Program-made: the position numbers and the translations under genes
The notes under the pieces: generated by a model
The model's input: the letters and a program-made list of their open reading frames with translations, nothing else
Database searches by the model: none
Told to the model about the DNA's origin: nothing
Source: Acanthosepion lycidas
Lineage: Eukaryota; Mollusca; Cephalopoda; Sepiida; Sepiidae
Direction: 5' to 3'
Assembly: GCA_963932145.1 (NCBI GenBank)
Contig: CAWVQA010000102.1
Span: 1-64,000 of the forward strand
Length of the DNA stretch: 64,000 bases
Part shown: positions 51,494-63,519 of the stretch, piece after piece
How positions within the stretch are numbered: position 1 is the stretch's first letter
Layout of the letters: each line of letters opens with the position of its first letter

Positions 51494-54400
51494 CTAGCGT
51501 TGAAAAAGTAGTGAAAAAAGCTAGATTTTGCATGTAAATCGCTATGTAATTAAAAGTTGTGTAAAACATAAAATCTTAAATAAAACTTTGTCAAAACTTA
51601 TGAAACTAGTTAAAATCAATAAGTTTTGATTGATTTCATATCGATTTTCAATAATTTCATTGTTTTTCTAATGTTTTCAAAAAGTTATTGATATTTACAA
51701 ACTAGCGTTGAAAAAGTAGTGAAAAAAGCTAGATTTTGCATGTAAATCGCTATGTAATTAAAAGTTGTGTAAAACATAAAATCTTAAATATAACTTTGTC
51801 AAAACTTCTGAAACTAGTTAAAATAAATAAGTTTTGATTGATTTCATATCGATTTTCAATAATTTCATTGTTTTTCTAATGTTTTCAAAGAGTTATTGAT
51901 ATTTACAATCTAGCGTTAAAAAGTAGTCAAAACAGCTAGATTTTGCATGTAAATCGCTATGTAATTAAAAGTTGGGTAAAACATAAAATCTTAAATATAA
52001 CTTAGTCAAAACTTCTGAAACTAGTTAAAATCAATAAGTTTTGATTGATTTCATATCGATTTTCAATAATTTCATTGTTTTTCTAATGTTTTCAAACAGT
52101 TATTGATATTTACAAACTAGCGTTGAAAAAGTAGTGAAAAAAGCTAGATTTTGCATGTAAATCCCTATGTAATTAAAAGTTGTGTAAAACATAAAATCTT
52201 AAATATAACTTTGTCAAAACTTCTGAAACTAGTTAAAATCATTAAGTTTTGATTGATTTCATATCGATTTTCAATAATTTCATTGTTTTTCTAATGTTTT
52301 CAAACAGTTATTGATATTTACAAACTAGCGTTGAAAAAGTAGTGAAAAAAGCAAGATTTTGCATGTAAATCGCTATGTAATTAAAAGTTGTGTAAAACAT
52401 AAAATCTTAAATATAACTTTGTCAAAACTTCTGAAACTAGTTAAAATCAATAAGTTTTGATTGATTTCATATCGATTTTCAATAATTTCATTGTTTTTCT
52501 AATGTTTTCAAAGAGTTATTGATATTTACAATCTAGCGTTAAAAAGTAGTCAAAACTGCTAGATTTTGCATGTAAATCGCTATGTAATTAAAAGTTGGGT
52601 AAAACATAAAATCTTAAATATAACTTAGTCAAAACTTCTGAAACTGGTTAAAATCAATAAGTTTTGATTGATTTCATACCGATTTTCAATAATTTTCATT
52701 GTTTTTCTAATGTTTTCAAAGTGTTATTGATATTTACAATCTAGCGTTGAAAAAGTAGTGAAAAAAGCTAGATTTTGCATGTAAATCGCTATGTAATTAA
52801 AAGTTGTGTAAAACATAAAATCTTAAATAAACTTTGTCAAAACTTATGAAACTAGTTAAAATCAATAAGTTTTGATTGATTTCATATCGATTTTCAATAA
52901 TTTCATTTGTTTTTCTAATGTTTTCAAAAAGTTATTGATATTTACAAACTAGCGTTGAAAAAGTAGTGAAAAAAGCTAGATTTTGCATGTAAATCGCTAT
53001 GTAATTAAAAGTTGTGTAAAACATAAAATCTTAAATATAACTTTGTCAAAACTTCTGAAACTAGTTAAAATCAATAAGTTTTGATTGATTTCATATCGAT
53101 TTTCAATAATTTCATTGTTTTTCTAATGTTTTCAAAGAGTTATTGATATTTACAATCTAGCGTTAAAAAGTAGTCAAAACAGCTAGATTTTGCATGTAAA
53201 TCGCTATGTAATTAAAAGTTGGGTAAAAACATAAAATCTTAAATAATACTTAGTCAAAACTTCTGAAACTATTTAAAATCAATAAGTTTTGATTGATTTC
53301 ATATCGATTTTCAATAATTTCATTGTTTTTCTAATGTTTTCAAACAGTTATTGATATTTACAAACTAGCGTTGAAAAGTAGTGAAAAAAGCTAGATTTTG
53401 CATGTAAATCCCTATGTAATTAAAAGTTGTGTAAAACATAAAATCTTAAATATAACTTTGTCAAAACTTCTGAAACTAGTTAAAATCAATAAGTTTTGAT
53501 TGATTTCATATCGATTTTCAATAATTTCATTGTTTTTCTAATGTTTTCAACAGTTATTGATATTTACAAACTAGCGTTGAAAAAGTAGTGAAAAAAGCAA
53601 GATTTTGCATGTAAATCGCTATGTAATTAAAAGTTGTGTAAAACATAAAATCTTAAATATAACTTTGTCAAAACTTCTGAAACTAGTTACAAATCAATAA
53701 GTTTTGATTGATTTCATATCGATTTTCAATAATTTCATTGTTTTTCTAATGTTTTCAAAGAGTTATTGATATTTACAATCGAGCGTTAAAAGTAGTCAAA
53801 ACAGCTAGATTTTGCATGTAAATGCTATGTAATTAAAAGTTGGGTAAAACATTAAAATCTTAAATATAACTTAGTCAAAACTTCTGAAACTGGTTAAAAT
53901 CAATAAGTTTTGATTGATTTCATACCGATTTTCAATAATTTCATTGTTTTTCTAATGTTTTCAAAGTGTTATTGATATTTACAATCTAGCGTTGAAAAAG
54001 TAGTGAAAAAAGCTAGATTTTGCATGTAAATCGCTATGTAATTAAAAGTTGTGTAAAACATAAAATCTTAAATAAAACTTTGTCAAAACTTATGAAACTA
54101 GTTAAAATCAATAAGTTTTGATTGATTTCATATCGATTTTCAATAATTTCATTGTTTTTCTAATGTTTTCAAAAAGTTATTGATATTTACAAACTAGCGT
54201 TGAAAAAGTAGTGAAAAAAGCTAGATTTTGCATGTAAATGGCTATGTAATTAAAAGTTGTGTAAAACATAAAATCTTAAATATAACTTTGTCAAACTTCT
54301 GAAACTAGTTAAAATCAATAAGTTTTGATTGATTTCATATCGATTTTCAATAATTTCATTGTTTTTCTAATGTTTTCAAAGAGTTATTGATATTTACAAT

Positions 54401-56476
54401 CTAGCGTTAAAAAGTAGTCAAAACAGCTAGATTTTGCATGTAAATCGCTATGTTATTAAAAGTTGGGTAAAACATAAAATCTTAAATATAACTTAGTCAA
54501 AACTTCTGAAACTAGTTAAAATCAATAAGTTTTGATTGATTTCATATCGATTTTCAATAATTTCATTGTTTTTCTAATGTTTTCAAACAGTTATTGATAT
54601 TTACAAACTAGCGTTGAAAAAGTAGTGAAAAAAGCTAGATTTTGCATGTAAATCCCTATGTAATTAAAAGTTGTGTAAAACATAAAATCTTAAATATAAC
54701 TTTGTCAAAACTTCTGAAACTAGTTAAAATCAATAAGTTTTGATTGATTTCATATCGATTTTCAATAATTTCATTGTTTTTCTAATGTTTTCAAACAGTT
54801 ATTGATATTTACAAACTAGCGTTGAAAAAGTAGTGAAAAAAGCAAGGTTTTGCATGTAAATCGCTATGTAATTAAAAGTTGTGTAAAACATAAAATCTTA
54901 AATATAACTTTGTCAAAACTTCTGAAACTAGTTAAAATCAATAAGTTTTGATTGATTTCATATCGATTTTCAATAATTTCATTGGTTTTCTAATGTTTTC
55001 AAAGTGTTATTGATATTTACAAACTAGCGTTAAAAAGTAGTCAAAACAGCTAGATTTTGCATGTAAATCGCTATGTAATTAAAAGTTGGGTAAAACATAA
55101 AATCTTAAATATAACTTAGTCAAAACTTCTGAAACTGGTTAAAATCAATAAGTTTTGATTGATTTCATACCGATTTTCAATAATTTCATTGTTTTTCTAA
55201 TGTTTTCAAAGTGTTATTGATATTTACAATCTAGCGTTGAAAAAGTAGTGAAAAAAGCTAGATTTTGCATGTAAATCGCTATGTAATTAAAAGTTGTGTA
55301 AAACATAAAATCTTAAATAAAACTTTGTCAAAACTTATGAAACTAGTTAAAATCAATAAGTTTTGATTGATTTCATATCGATTTTCAATAATTTCATTGT
55401 TTTTCTAATGTTTTCAAAAAGTTATTGATATTTACAAACTAGCGTTGAAAAAGTAGTGAAAAAAGCTAGATTTTGCATGTAAATCGCTATGTAATTAAAA
55501 GTTGTGTAAAACATAAAATCTTAAATATAACTTTGTCAAAACTTCTGAAACTAGTTAAAATCAATAAGTTTTGATTGATTTCATATCGATTTTCAATAAT
55601 TTCATTGTTTTTCTAATGTTTTCAAAGAGTTATTGATATTTACAATCTAGCGTTAAAAAGTAGTCAAAACAGCTAGATTTTGCATGTAAATCGCTATGTA
55701 ATTAAAAGTTGGGTAAAACATAAAATCTTAAATATAACTTAGTCAAAACTTCTGAAACTAGTTAAAATCAATAAGTTTTGATTGATTTCATATCGATTTT
55801 CAATAATTTCATTGTTTTTCTAATGTTTTCAAACAGTTATTGATATTTACAAACTAGCGTTGAAAAAGTAGTGAAAAAAGCTAGATTTTGCATGTAAATC
55901 CCTATGTAATTAAAAGTTGTGTAAAACATAAAATCTTAAATATAACTTTGTCAAAACTTCTGAAACTAGTTAAAATCAATAAGTTTTGATTGATTTCATA
56001 TCGATTTTCAATAATTTCATTGTTTTTCTAATGTTTTCAAACAGTTATTGATATTTACAAACTAGCGTTGAAAAAGTAGTGAAAAAAGCAAGATTTTGCA
56101 TGTAAATCGCTATGTAATTAAAAGTTGTGTAAAACATAAAATCTTAAATATAACTTTGTCAAAACTTCTGAAACTAGTTAAAATCAATAAGTTTTGATTG
56201 ATTTCATATCGATTTTCAATAATTTCATTGTTTTTCTAATGTTTTCAAAGAGTTATTGATATTTACAATCGAGCGTTAAAAAGTAGTCAAAACAGCTAGA
56301 TTTTGCATGTAAATCGCTATGTAATTAAAAGTTGGGTAAAACATAAAATCTTAAATATAACTTAGTCAAAACTTCTGAAACTGGTTAAAATCAATAAGTT
56401 TTGATTGATTTCATACCGATTTTCAATAATTTCATTGTTTTTCTAATGTTTTCAAAGTGTTATTGATATTTACAAT
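51494..56476 (+). repeat. Six-monomer HOR (about 1,246 bp), four copies
   Basis: Copies start at 51494, 52741, 53986 and 55231, and the next unit begins at 56477. CTGGTT at 51398, 52644, 53890, 55135 and 56381 is 1,245-1,246 bp apart. Unit order: B with AAATAAAC/CTTATG ending CAAAAAG; B ending CAAAGAG; GTTGGG/CTTAGTC monomer ending CAAACAG; B with TCCC; GCAAG; register ending CAAAGTG. The third copy ends differently: its GCAAG monomer has TTGGTTTTC and CAAAGTG. That is the form found in the extra block of the 11-mer, so it looks like a recombinant junction. Confidence 0.85.
52690..54300 (+). other. Patch with clustered single-base indels
   Basis: About a dozen one-base gains or losses fall in 1.6 kb. 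Examples are AATAATTTTCATTG near 52690, CATTTGTTTTT near 52905, GGGTAAAAACAT near 53222, GTTGAAAAGTAG near 53371, TTTCAACAG near 53547, GTTACAAATC near 53687, GTTAAAAGTAG near 53786, AAATGCTATG near 53821, ACATTAAAATC near 53850 and GTCAAACTTC near 54289. Elsewhere such indels are seen roughly once in several kilobases. Most sit in A or T runs, as expected of consensus errors in long-read assembly. The flanking copies of the same 6-mer are clean. Confidence 0.75.
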
Positions 56477-59400
56477 CTAGCGTTGAAAAAGTAGTGAAAA
56501 AAGCTAGATTTTGCATGTAAATCGCTATGTAATTAAAAGTTGTGTAAAACATAAAATCTTAAATAAAACTTTGTCAAAACTTATGAAACTAGTTAAAATC
56601 AATAAGTTTTGATTGATTTCATATCGATTTTCAATAATTTCATTGTTTTTCTAATGTTTTCAAAAAGTTATTGATATTTACAAACTAGCGTTGAAAAAGT
56701 AGTGAAAAAAGCTAGATTTTGCATGTAAATCGCTATGTAATTAAAAGTTGTGTAAAACATAAAATCTTAAATATAACTTTGTCAAAACTTCTGAAACTAG
56801 TTAAAATCAATAAGTTTTGATTGATTTCATATCGATTTTCAATAATTTCATTGTTTTTCTAATGTTTTCAAAGAGTTATTGATATTTACAATCTAGCGTT
56901 AAAAAGTAGTCAAAACAGCTAGATTTTGCATGTAAATCGCTATGTAATTAAAAGTTGGGTAAAACATAAAATCTTAAATATAACTTAGTCAAAACTTCTG
57001 AAACTAGTTAAAATCAATAAGTTTTGATTGATTTCATATCGATTTTCAATAATTTCATTGTTTTTCTAATGTTTTCAAAACAGTTATTGATATTTACAAA
57101 CTAGCGTTGAAAAAGTAGTGAAAAAAGCTAGATTTTGCATGTAAATCCCTATGTAATTAAAAGTTGTGTAAAACATAAAATCTTAAATATAACTTTGTCA
57201 AAACTTCTGAAACTAGTTAAAATCAATAAGTTTTGATTGATTTCATATCGATTTTCAATAATTTCATTGTTTTTCTAATGTTTTCAAACAGTTATTGATA
57301 TTTACAAACTAGCGTTGAAAAAGTAGTGAAAAAAGCAAGATTTTGCATGTAAATCGCTATGTAATTAAAAGTTGTGTAAAACATAAAATCTTAAATATAA
57401 CTTTGTCAAAACTTCTGAAACTAGTTAAAATCAATAAGTTTTGATTGATTTCATATCGATTTTCAATAATTTCATTGTTTTTCTAATGTTTTCAAACAGT
57501 TATTGATATTTACAAACTAGCGTTGAAAAAGTAGTGAAAAAAGCTAGATTTTGCATGTAAATCCCTATGTAATTAAAAGTTGTGTAAAACATAAAATCTT
57601 AAATATAACTTTGTCAAAACTTCTGAAACTAGTTAAAATCAATAAGTTTTGATTGATTTCATATCGATTTTCAATAATTTCATTGTTTTTCTAATGTTTT
57701 CAAACAGTTATTGATATTTACAAACTAGCGTTGAAAAAGTAGTGAAAAAAGCAAGATTTTGCATGTAAATCGCTATGTAATTAAAAGTTGTGTAAAACAT
57801 AAAATCTTAAATATAACTTTGTCAAAACTTCTGAAACTAGTTAAAATCAATAAGTTTTGATTGATTTCATATCGATTTTCAATAATTTCATTGGTTTTCT
57901 AATGTTTTCAAAGTGTTATTGATATTTACAAACTAGCGTTAAAAAGTAGTCAAAACAGCTAGATTTTGCATGTAAATCGCTATGTAATTAAAAGTTGTGT
58001 AAAACATAAAATCTTAAATATAACTTTGTCAAAACTTCTGAAACTAGTTAAAATCAATAAGTTTTGATTGATTTCATATCGATTTTCAATAATTTAATTG
58101 TTTTTCTAATGTTTTCAAACAGTTATTGATATTTACAAACTAGCGTTGAAAAAGTAGTGAAAAAAGCTAGATTTTGCATGTAAATCGCTATGTAATTAAA
58201 AGTTGTGTAAAACATAAAATCTTAAATATAACTTTGTCAAAACTTCTGAAACTAGTTAAAATCAATAAGTTTTGATTGATTTCATATCGATTTTCAATAA
58301 TTTCATTGGTTTTCTAATGTTTTCAAACAGTTATTGATATTTACAAACTAGCGTTGAAAAAGTAGTGAAAAAAGCAAGATTTTGCATGTAAATCGCTATG
58401 TAATTAAAAGTTGTGTAAAACATAAAATCTTAAATATAACTTTGTCAAAACTTCTGAAACTAGTTAAAATCAATAAGTTTTGATTGATTTCATATCGATT
58501 TTCAATAATTTCATTGTTTTTCTAATGTTTTCAAAGAGTTATTGATATTTACAATCGAGCGTTAAAAAGTAGTCAAAACAGCTAGATTTTGCATGTAAAT
58601 CGCTATGTAATTAAAAGTTGGGTAAAACATAAAATCTTAAATATAACTTAGTCAAAACTTCTGAAACTGGTTAAAATCAATAAGTTTTGATTGATTTCAT
58701 ACCGATTTTCAATAATTTCATTGTTTTTCTAATGTTTTCAAAGTGTTATTGATATTTACAATCTAGCGTTGAAAAAGTAGTGAAAAAAGCTAGATTTTGC
58801 ATGTAAATCGCTATGTAATTAAAAGTTGTGTAAAACATAAAATCTTAAATAAAACTTTGTCAAAACTTATGAAACTAGTTAAAATCAATAAGTTTTGATT
58901 GATTTCATATCGATTTTCAATAATTTCATTGTTTTTCTAATGTTTTCAAAAAGTTATTGATATTTACAAACTAGCGTTGAAAAAGTAGTGAAAAAAGCTA
59001 GATTTTGCATGTAAATCGCTATGTAATTAAAAGTTGTGTAAAACATAAAATCTTAAATATAACTTTGTCAAAACTTCTGAAACTAGTTAAAATCAATAAG
59101 TTTTGATTGATTTCATATCGATTTTCAATAATTTCATTGTTTTTCTAATGTTTTCAAAGAGTTATTGATATTTACAATCTAGCGTTAAAAAGTAGTCAAA
59201 ACAGCTAGATTTTGCATGTAAATCGCTATGTAATTAAAAGTTGGGTAAAACATAAAATCTTAAATATAACTTAGTCAAAACTTCTGAAACTAGTTAAAAT
59301 CAATAAGTTTTGATTGATTTCATATCGATTTTCAATAATTTCATTGTTTTTCTAATGTTTTCAAACAGTTATTGATATTTACAAACTAGCGTTGAAAAAG

Positions 59401-62400
59401 TAGTGAAAAAAGCTAGATTTTGCATGTAAATCCCTATGTAATTAAAAGTTGTGTAAAACATAAAATCTTAAATATAACTTTGTCAAAACTTCTGAAACTA
59501 GTTAAAATCAATAAGTTTTGATTGATTTCATATCGATTTTCAATAATTTCATTGTTTTTCTAATGTTTTCAAACAGTTATTGATATTTACAAACTAGCGT
59601 TGAAAAAGTAGTGAAAAAAGCAAGATTTTGCATGTAAATCGCTATGTAATTAAAAGTTGTGTAAAACATAAAATCTTAAATATAACTTTGTCAAAACTTC
59701 TGAAACTAGTTAAAATCAATAAGTTTTGATTGATTTCATATCGATTTTCAATAATTTCATTGTTTTTCTAATGTTTTCAAACAGTTATTGATATTTACAA
59801 ACTAGCGTTGAAAAAGTAGTGAAAAAAGCTAGATTTTGCATGTAAATCCCTATGTAATTAAAAGTTGTGTAAAACATAAAATCTTAAATATAACTTTGTC
59901 AAAACTTCTGAAACTAGTTAAAATCAATAAGTTTTGATTGATTTCATATCGATTTTCAATAATTTCATTGTTTTTCTAATGTTTTCAAACAGTTATTGAT
60001 ATTTACAAACTAGCGTTGAAAAAGTAGTGAAAAAAGCAAGATTTTGCATGTAAATCGCTATGTAATTAAAAGTTGTGTAAAACATAAAATCTTAAATATA
60101 ACTTTGTCAAAACTTCTGAAACTAGTTAAAATCAATAAGTTTTGATTGATTTCATATCGATTTTCAATAATTTCATTGGTTTTCTAATGTTTTCAAAGTG
60201 TTATTGATATTTACAAACTAGCGTTAAAAAGTAGTCAAAACAGCTAGATTTTGCATGTAAATCGCTATGTAATTAAAAGTTGTGTAAAACATAAAATCTT
60301 AAATATAACTTTGTCAAAACTTCTGAAACTAGTTAAAATCAATAAGTTTTGATTGATTTCATATCGATTTTCAATAATTTAATTGTTTTTCTAATGTTTT
60401 CAAACAGTTATTGATATTTACAAACTAGCGTTGAAAAAGTAGTGAAAAAAGCTAGATTTTGCATGTAAATCGCTATGTAATTAAAAGTTGTGTAAAACAT
60501 AAAATCTTAAATATAACTTTGTCAAAACTTCTGAAACTAGTTAAAATCAATAAGTTTTGATTGATTTCATATCGATTTTCAATAATTTCATTGGTTTTCT
60601 AATGTTTTCAAACAGTTATTGATATTTACAAACTAGCGTTGAAAAAGTAGTGAAAAAAGCAAGATTTTGCATGTAAATCGCTATGTAATTAAAAGTTGTG
60701 TAAAACATAAAATCTTAAATATAACTTTGTCAAAACTTCTGAAACTAGTTAAAATCAATAAGTTTTGATTGATTTCATATCGATTTTCAATAATTTCATT
60801 GTTTTTCTAATGTTTTCAAAGAGTTATTGATATTTACAATCGAGCGTTAAAAAGTAGTCAAAACAGCTAGATTTTGCATGTAAATCGCTATGTAATTAAA
60901 AGTTGGGTAAAACATAAAATCTTAAATATAACTTAGTCAAAACTTCTGAAACTGGTTAAAATCAATAAGTTTTGATTGATTTCATACCGATTTTCAATAA
61001 TTTCATTGTTTTTCTAATGTTTTCAAAGTGTTATTGATATTTACAATCTAGCGTTGAAAAAGTAGTGAAAAAAGCTAGATTTTGCATGTAAATCGCTATG
61101 TAATTAAAAGTTGTGTAAAACATAAAATCTTAAATAAAACTTTGTCAAAACTTATGAAACTAGTTAAAATCAATAAGTTTTGATTGATTTCATATCGATT
61201 TTCAATAATTTCATTGTTTTTCTAATGTTTTCAAAAAGTTATTGATATTTACAAACTAGCGTTGAAAAAGTAGTGAAAAAAGCTAGATTTTGCATGTAAA
61301 TCGCTATGTAATTAAAAGTTGTGTAAAACATAAAATCTTAAATATAACTTTGTCAAAACTTCTGAAACTAGTTAAAATCAATAAGTTTTGATTGATTTCA
61401 TATCGATTTTCAATAATTTCATTGTTTTTCTAATGTTTTCAAAGAGTTATTGATATTTACAATCTAGCGTTGAAAAAGTAGTGAAAAAAGCAAGATTTTG
61501 CATGTAAATCGCTATGTAATTAAAAGTTGTGTAAAACATAAAATCTTAAATATAACTTTGTCAAAACTTCTGAAACTAGTTAAAATCAATAAGTTTTGAT
61601 TGATTTCATATCGATTTTCAATAATTTCATTGTTTTTCTAATGTTTTCAAACAGTTATTGATATTTACAAACTAGCGTTGAAAAAGTAGTGAAAAAAGCT
61701 AGATTTTGCATGTAAATCCCTATGTAATTAAAAGTTGTGTAAAACATAAAATCTTAAATATAACTTTGTCAAAACTTCTGAAACTAGTTAAAATCAATAA
61801 GTTTTGATTGATTTCATATCGATTTTCAATAATTTCATTGTTTTTCTAATGTTTTCAAACAGTTATTGATATTTACAAACTAGCGTTGAAAAAGTAGTGA
61901 AAAAAGCAAGATTTTGCATGTAAATCGCTATGTAATTAAAAGTTGTGTAAAACATAAAATCTTAAATATAACTTTGTCAAAACTTCTGAAACTAGTTAAA
62001 ATCAATAAGTTTTGATTGATTTCATATCGATTTTCAATAATTTCATTGTTTTTCTAATGTTTTCAAACAGTTATTGATATTTACAAACTAGCGTTGAAAA
62101 AGTAGTGAAAAAAGCTAGATTTTGCATGTAAATCCCTATGTAATTAAAAGTTGTGTAAAACATAAAATCTTAAATATAACTTTGTCAAAACTTCTGAAAC
62201 TAGTTAAAATCAATAAGTTTTGATTGATTTCATATCGATTTTCAATAATTTCATTGTTTTTCTAATGTTTTCAAACAGTTATTGATATTTACAAACTAGC
62301 GTTGAAAAAGTAGTGAAAAAAGCAAGATTTTGCATGTAAATCGCTATGTAATTAAAAGTTGTGTAAAACATAAAATCTTAAATATAACTTTGTCAAAACT

Positions 62401-63333
62401 TCTGAAACTAGTTAAAATCAATAAGTTTTGATTGATTTCATATCGATTTTCAATAATTTCATTGGTTTTCTAATGTTTTCAAAGTGTTATTGATATTTAC
62501 AAACTAGCGTTAAAAAGTAGTCAAAACAGCTAGATTTTGCATGTAAATCGCTATGTAATTAAAAGTTGTGTAAAACATAAAATCTTAAATATAACTTTGT
62601 CAAAACTTCTGAAACTAGTTAAAATCAATAAGTTTTGATTGATTTCATATCGATTTTCAATAATTTCATTGTTTTTCTAATGTTTTCAAACAGTTATTGA
62701 TATTTACAAACTAGCGTTGAAAAAGTAGTGAAAAAAGCTAGATTTTGCATGTAAATCGCTATGTAATTAAAAGTTGTGTAAAACATAAAATCTTAAATAT
62801 AACTTTGTCAAAACTTCTGAAACTAGTTAAAATCAATAAGTTTTGATTGATTTCATATCGATTTTCAATAATTTCATTGGTTTTCTAATGTTTTCAAACA
62901 GTTATTGATATTTACAAACTAGCGTTGAAAAAGTAGTGAAAAAAGCAAGATTTTGCATGTAAATCGATATGTAATTAAAAGTTGCGTAAAACATAAAATC
63001 TTAAATATAACTTTGTCAAAACTTCTGAAACTAGTTAAAATCAATAAGTTTTGATTGATTTCATATCGATTTTCAATAATTTCATTGTTTTTCTAATGTT
63101 TTCAAAGAGTTATTGATATTTACAATCTAGCGTTAAAAAGTAGTCAAAACAGCTAGATTTTGCATGTAAATCGCTATGTAATTAAAAGTTGGGTAAAACA
63201 TAAAATCTTAAATATAACTTAGTCAAAACTTCTGAAACTGGTTAAAATCAATAAGTTTTGATTGATTTCATACCGATTTTCAATAATTTCATTGTTTTTC
63301 TAATGTTTTCAAAGTGTTATTGATATTTACAAT
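56477..63333 (+). repeat. Eleven-monomer HOR (2,285-2,286 bp), three copies
   Basis: Copies start at 56477, 58763 and 61048, and the next begins at 63334. CTGGTT at 56381, 58667, 60952 and 63238, AATCGAGCG at 56271, 58557 and 60842, and TTAATTG at 58096 and 60381 all keep this spacing. The unit is the 6-mer with five extra monomers inserted before the last two: a second TCCC monomer; GCAAG with TTGGTTTTC; type A with GTTGTG; B with TTGGTTTTC; and a GCAAG monomer. The third copy differs: its third monomer is a GCAAG form (near 61465) instead of GTTGGG, and it lacks the CGAGCG and TTAATTG changes. Confidence 0.84.
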
Positions 63334-63519
63334 CTAGCGTTGAAAAAGTAGTGAAAAAAGCTAGATTTTGCATGTAAATCGCTATGTAATTAAAAGTTGT
63401 GTAAAACATAAAATCTTAAATAAATCTTTGTCAAAACTTATGAAACTAGTTAAAATCAATAAGTTTTGATTGATTTCATATCGATTTTCAATAATTTCAT
63501 TGTTTTTCTAATGTTTTCA

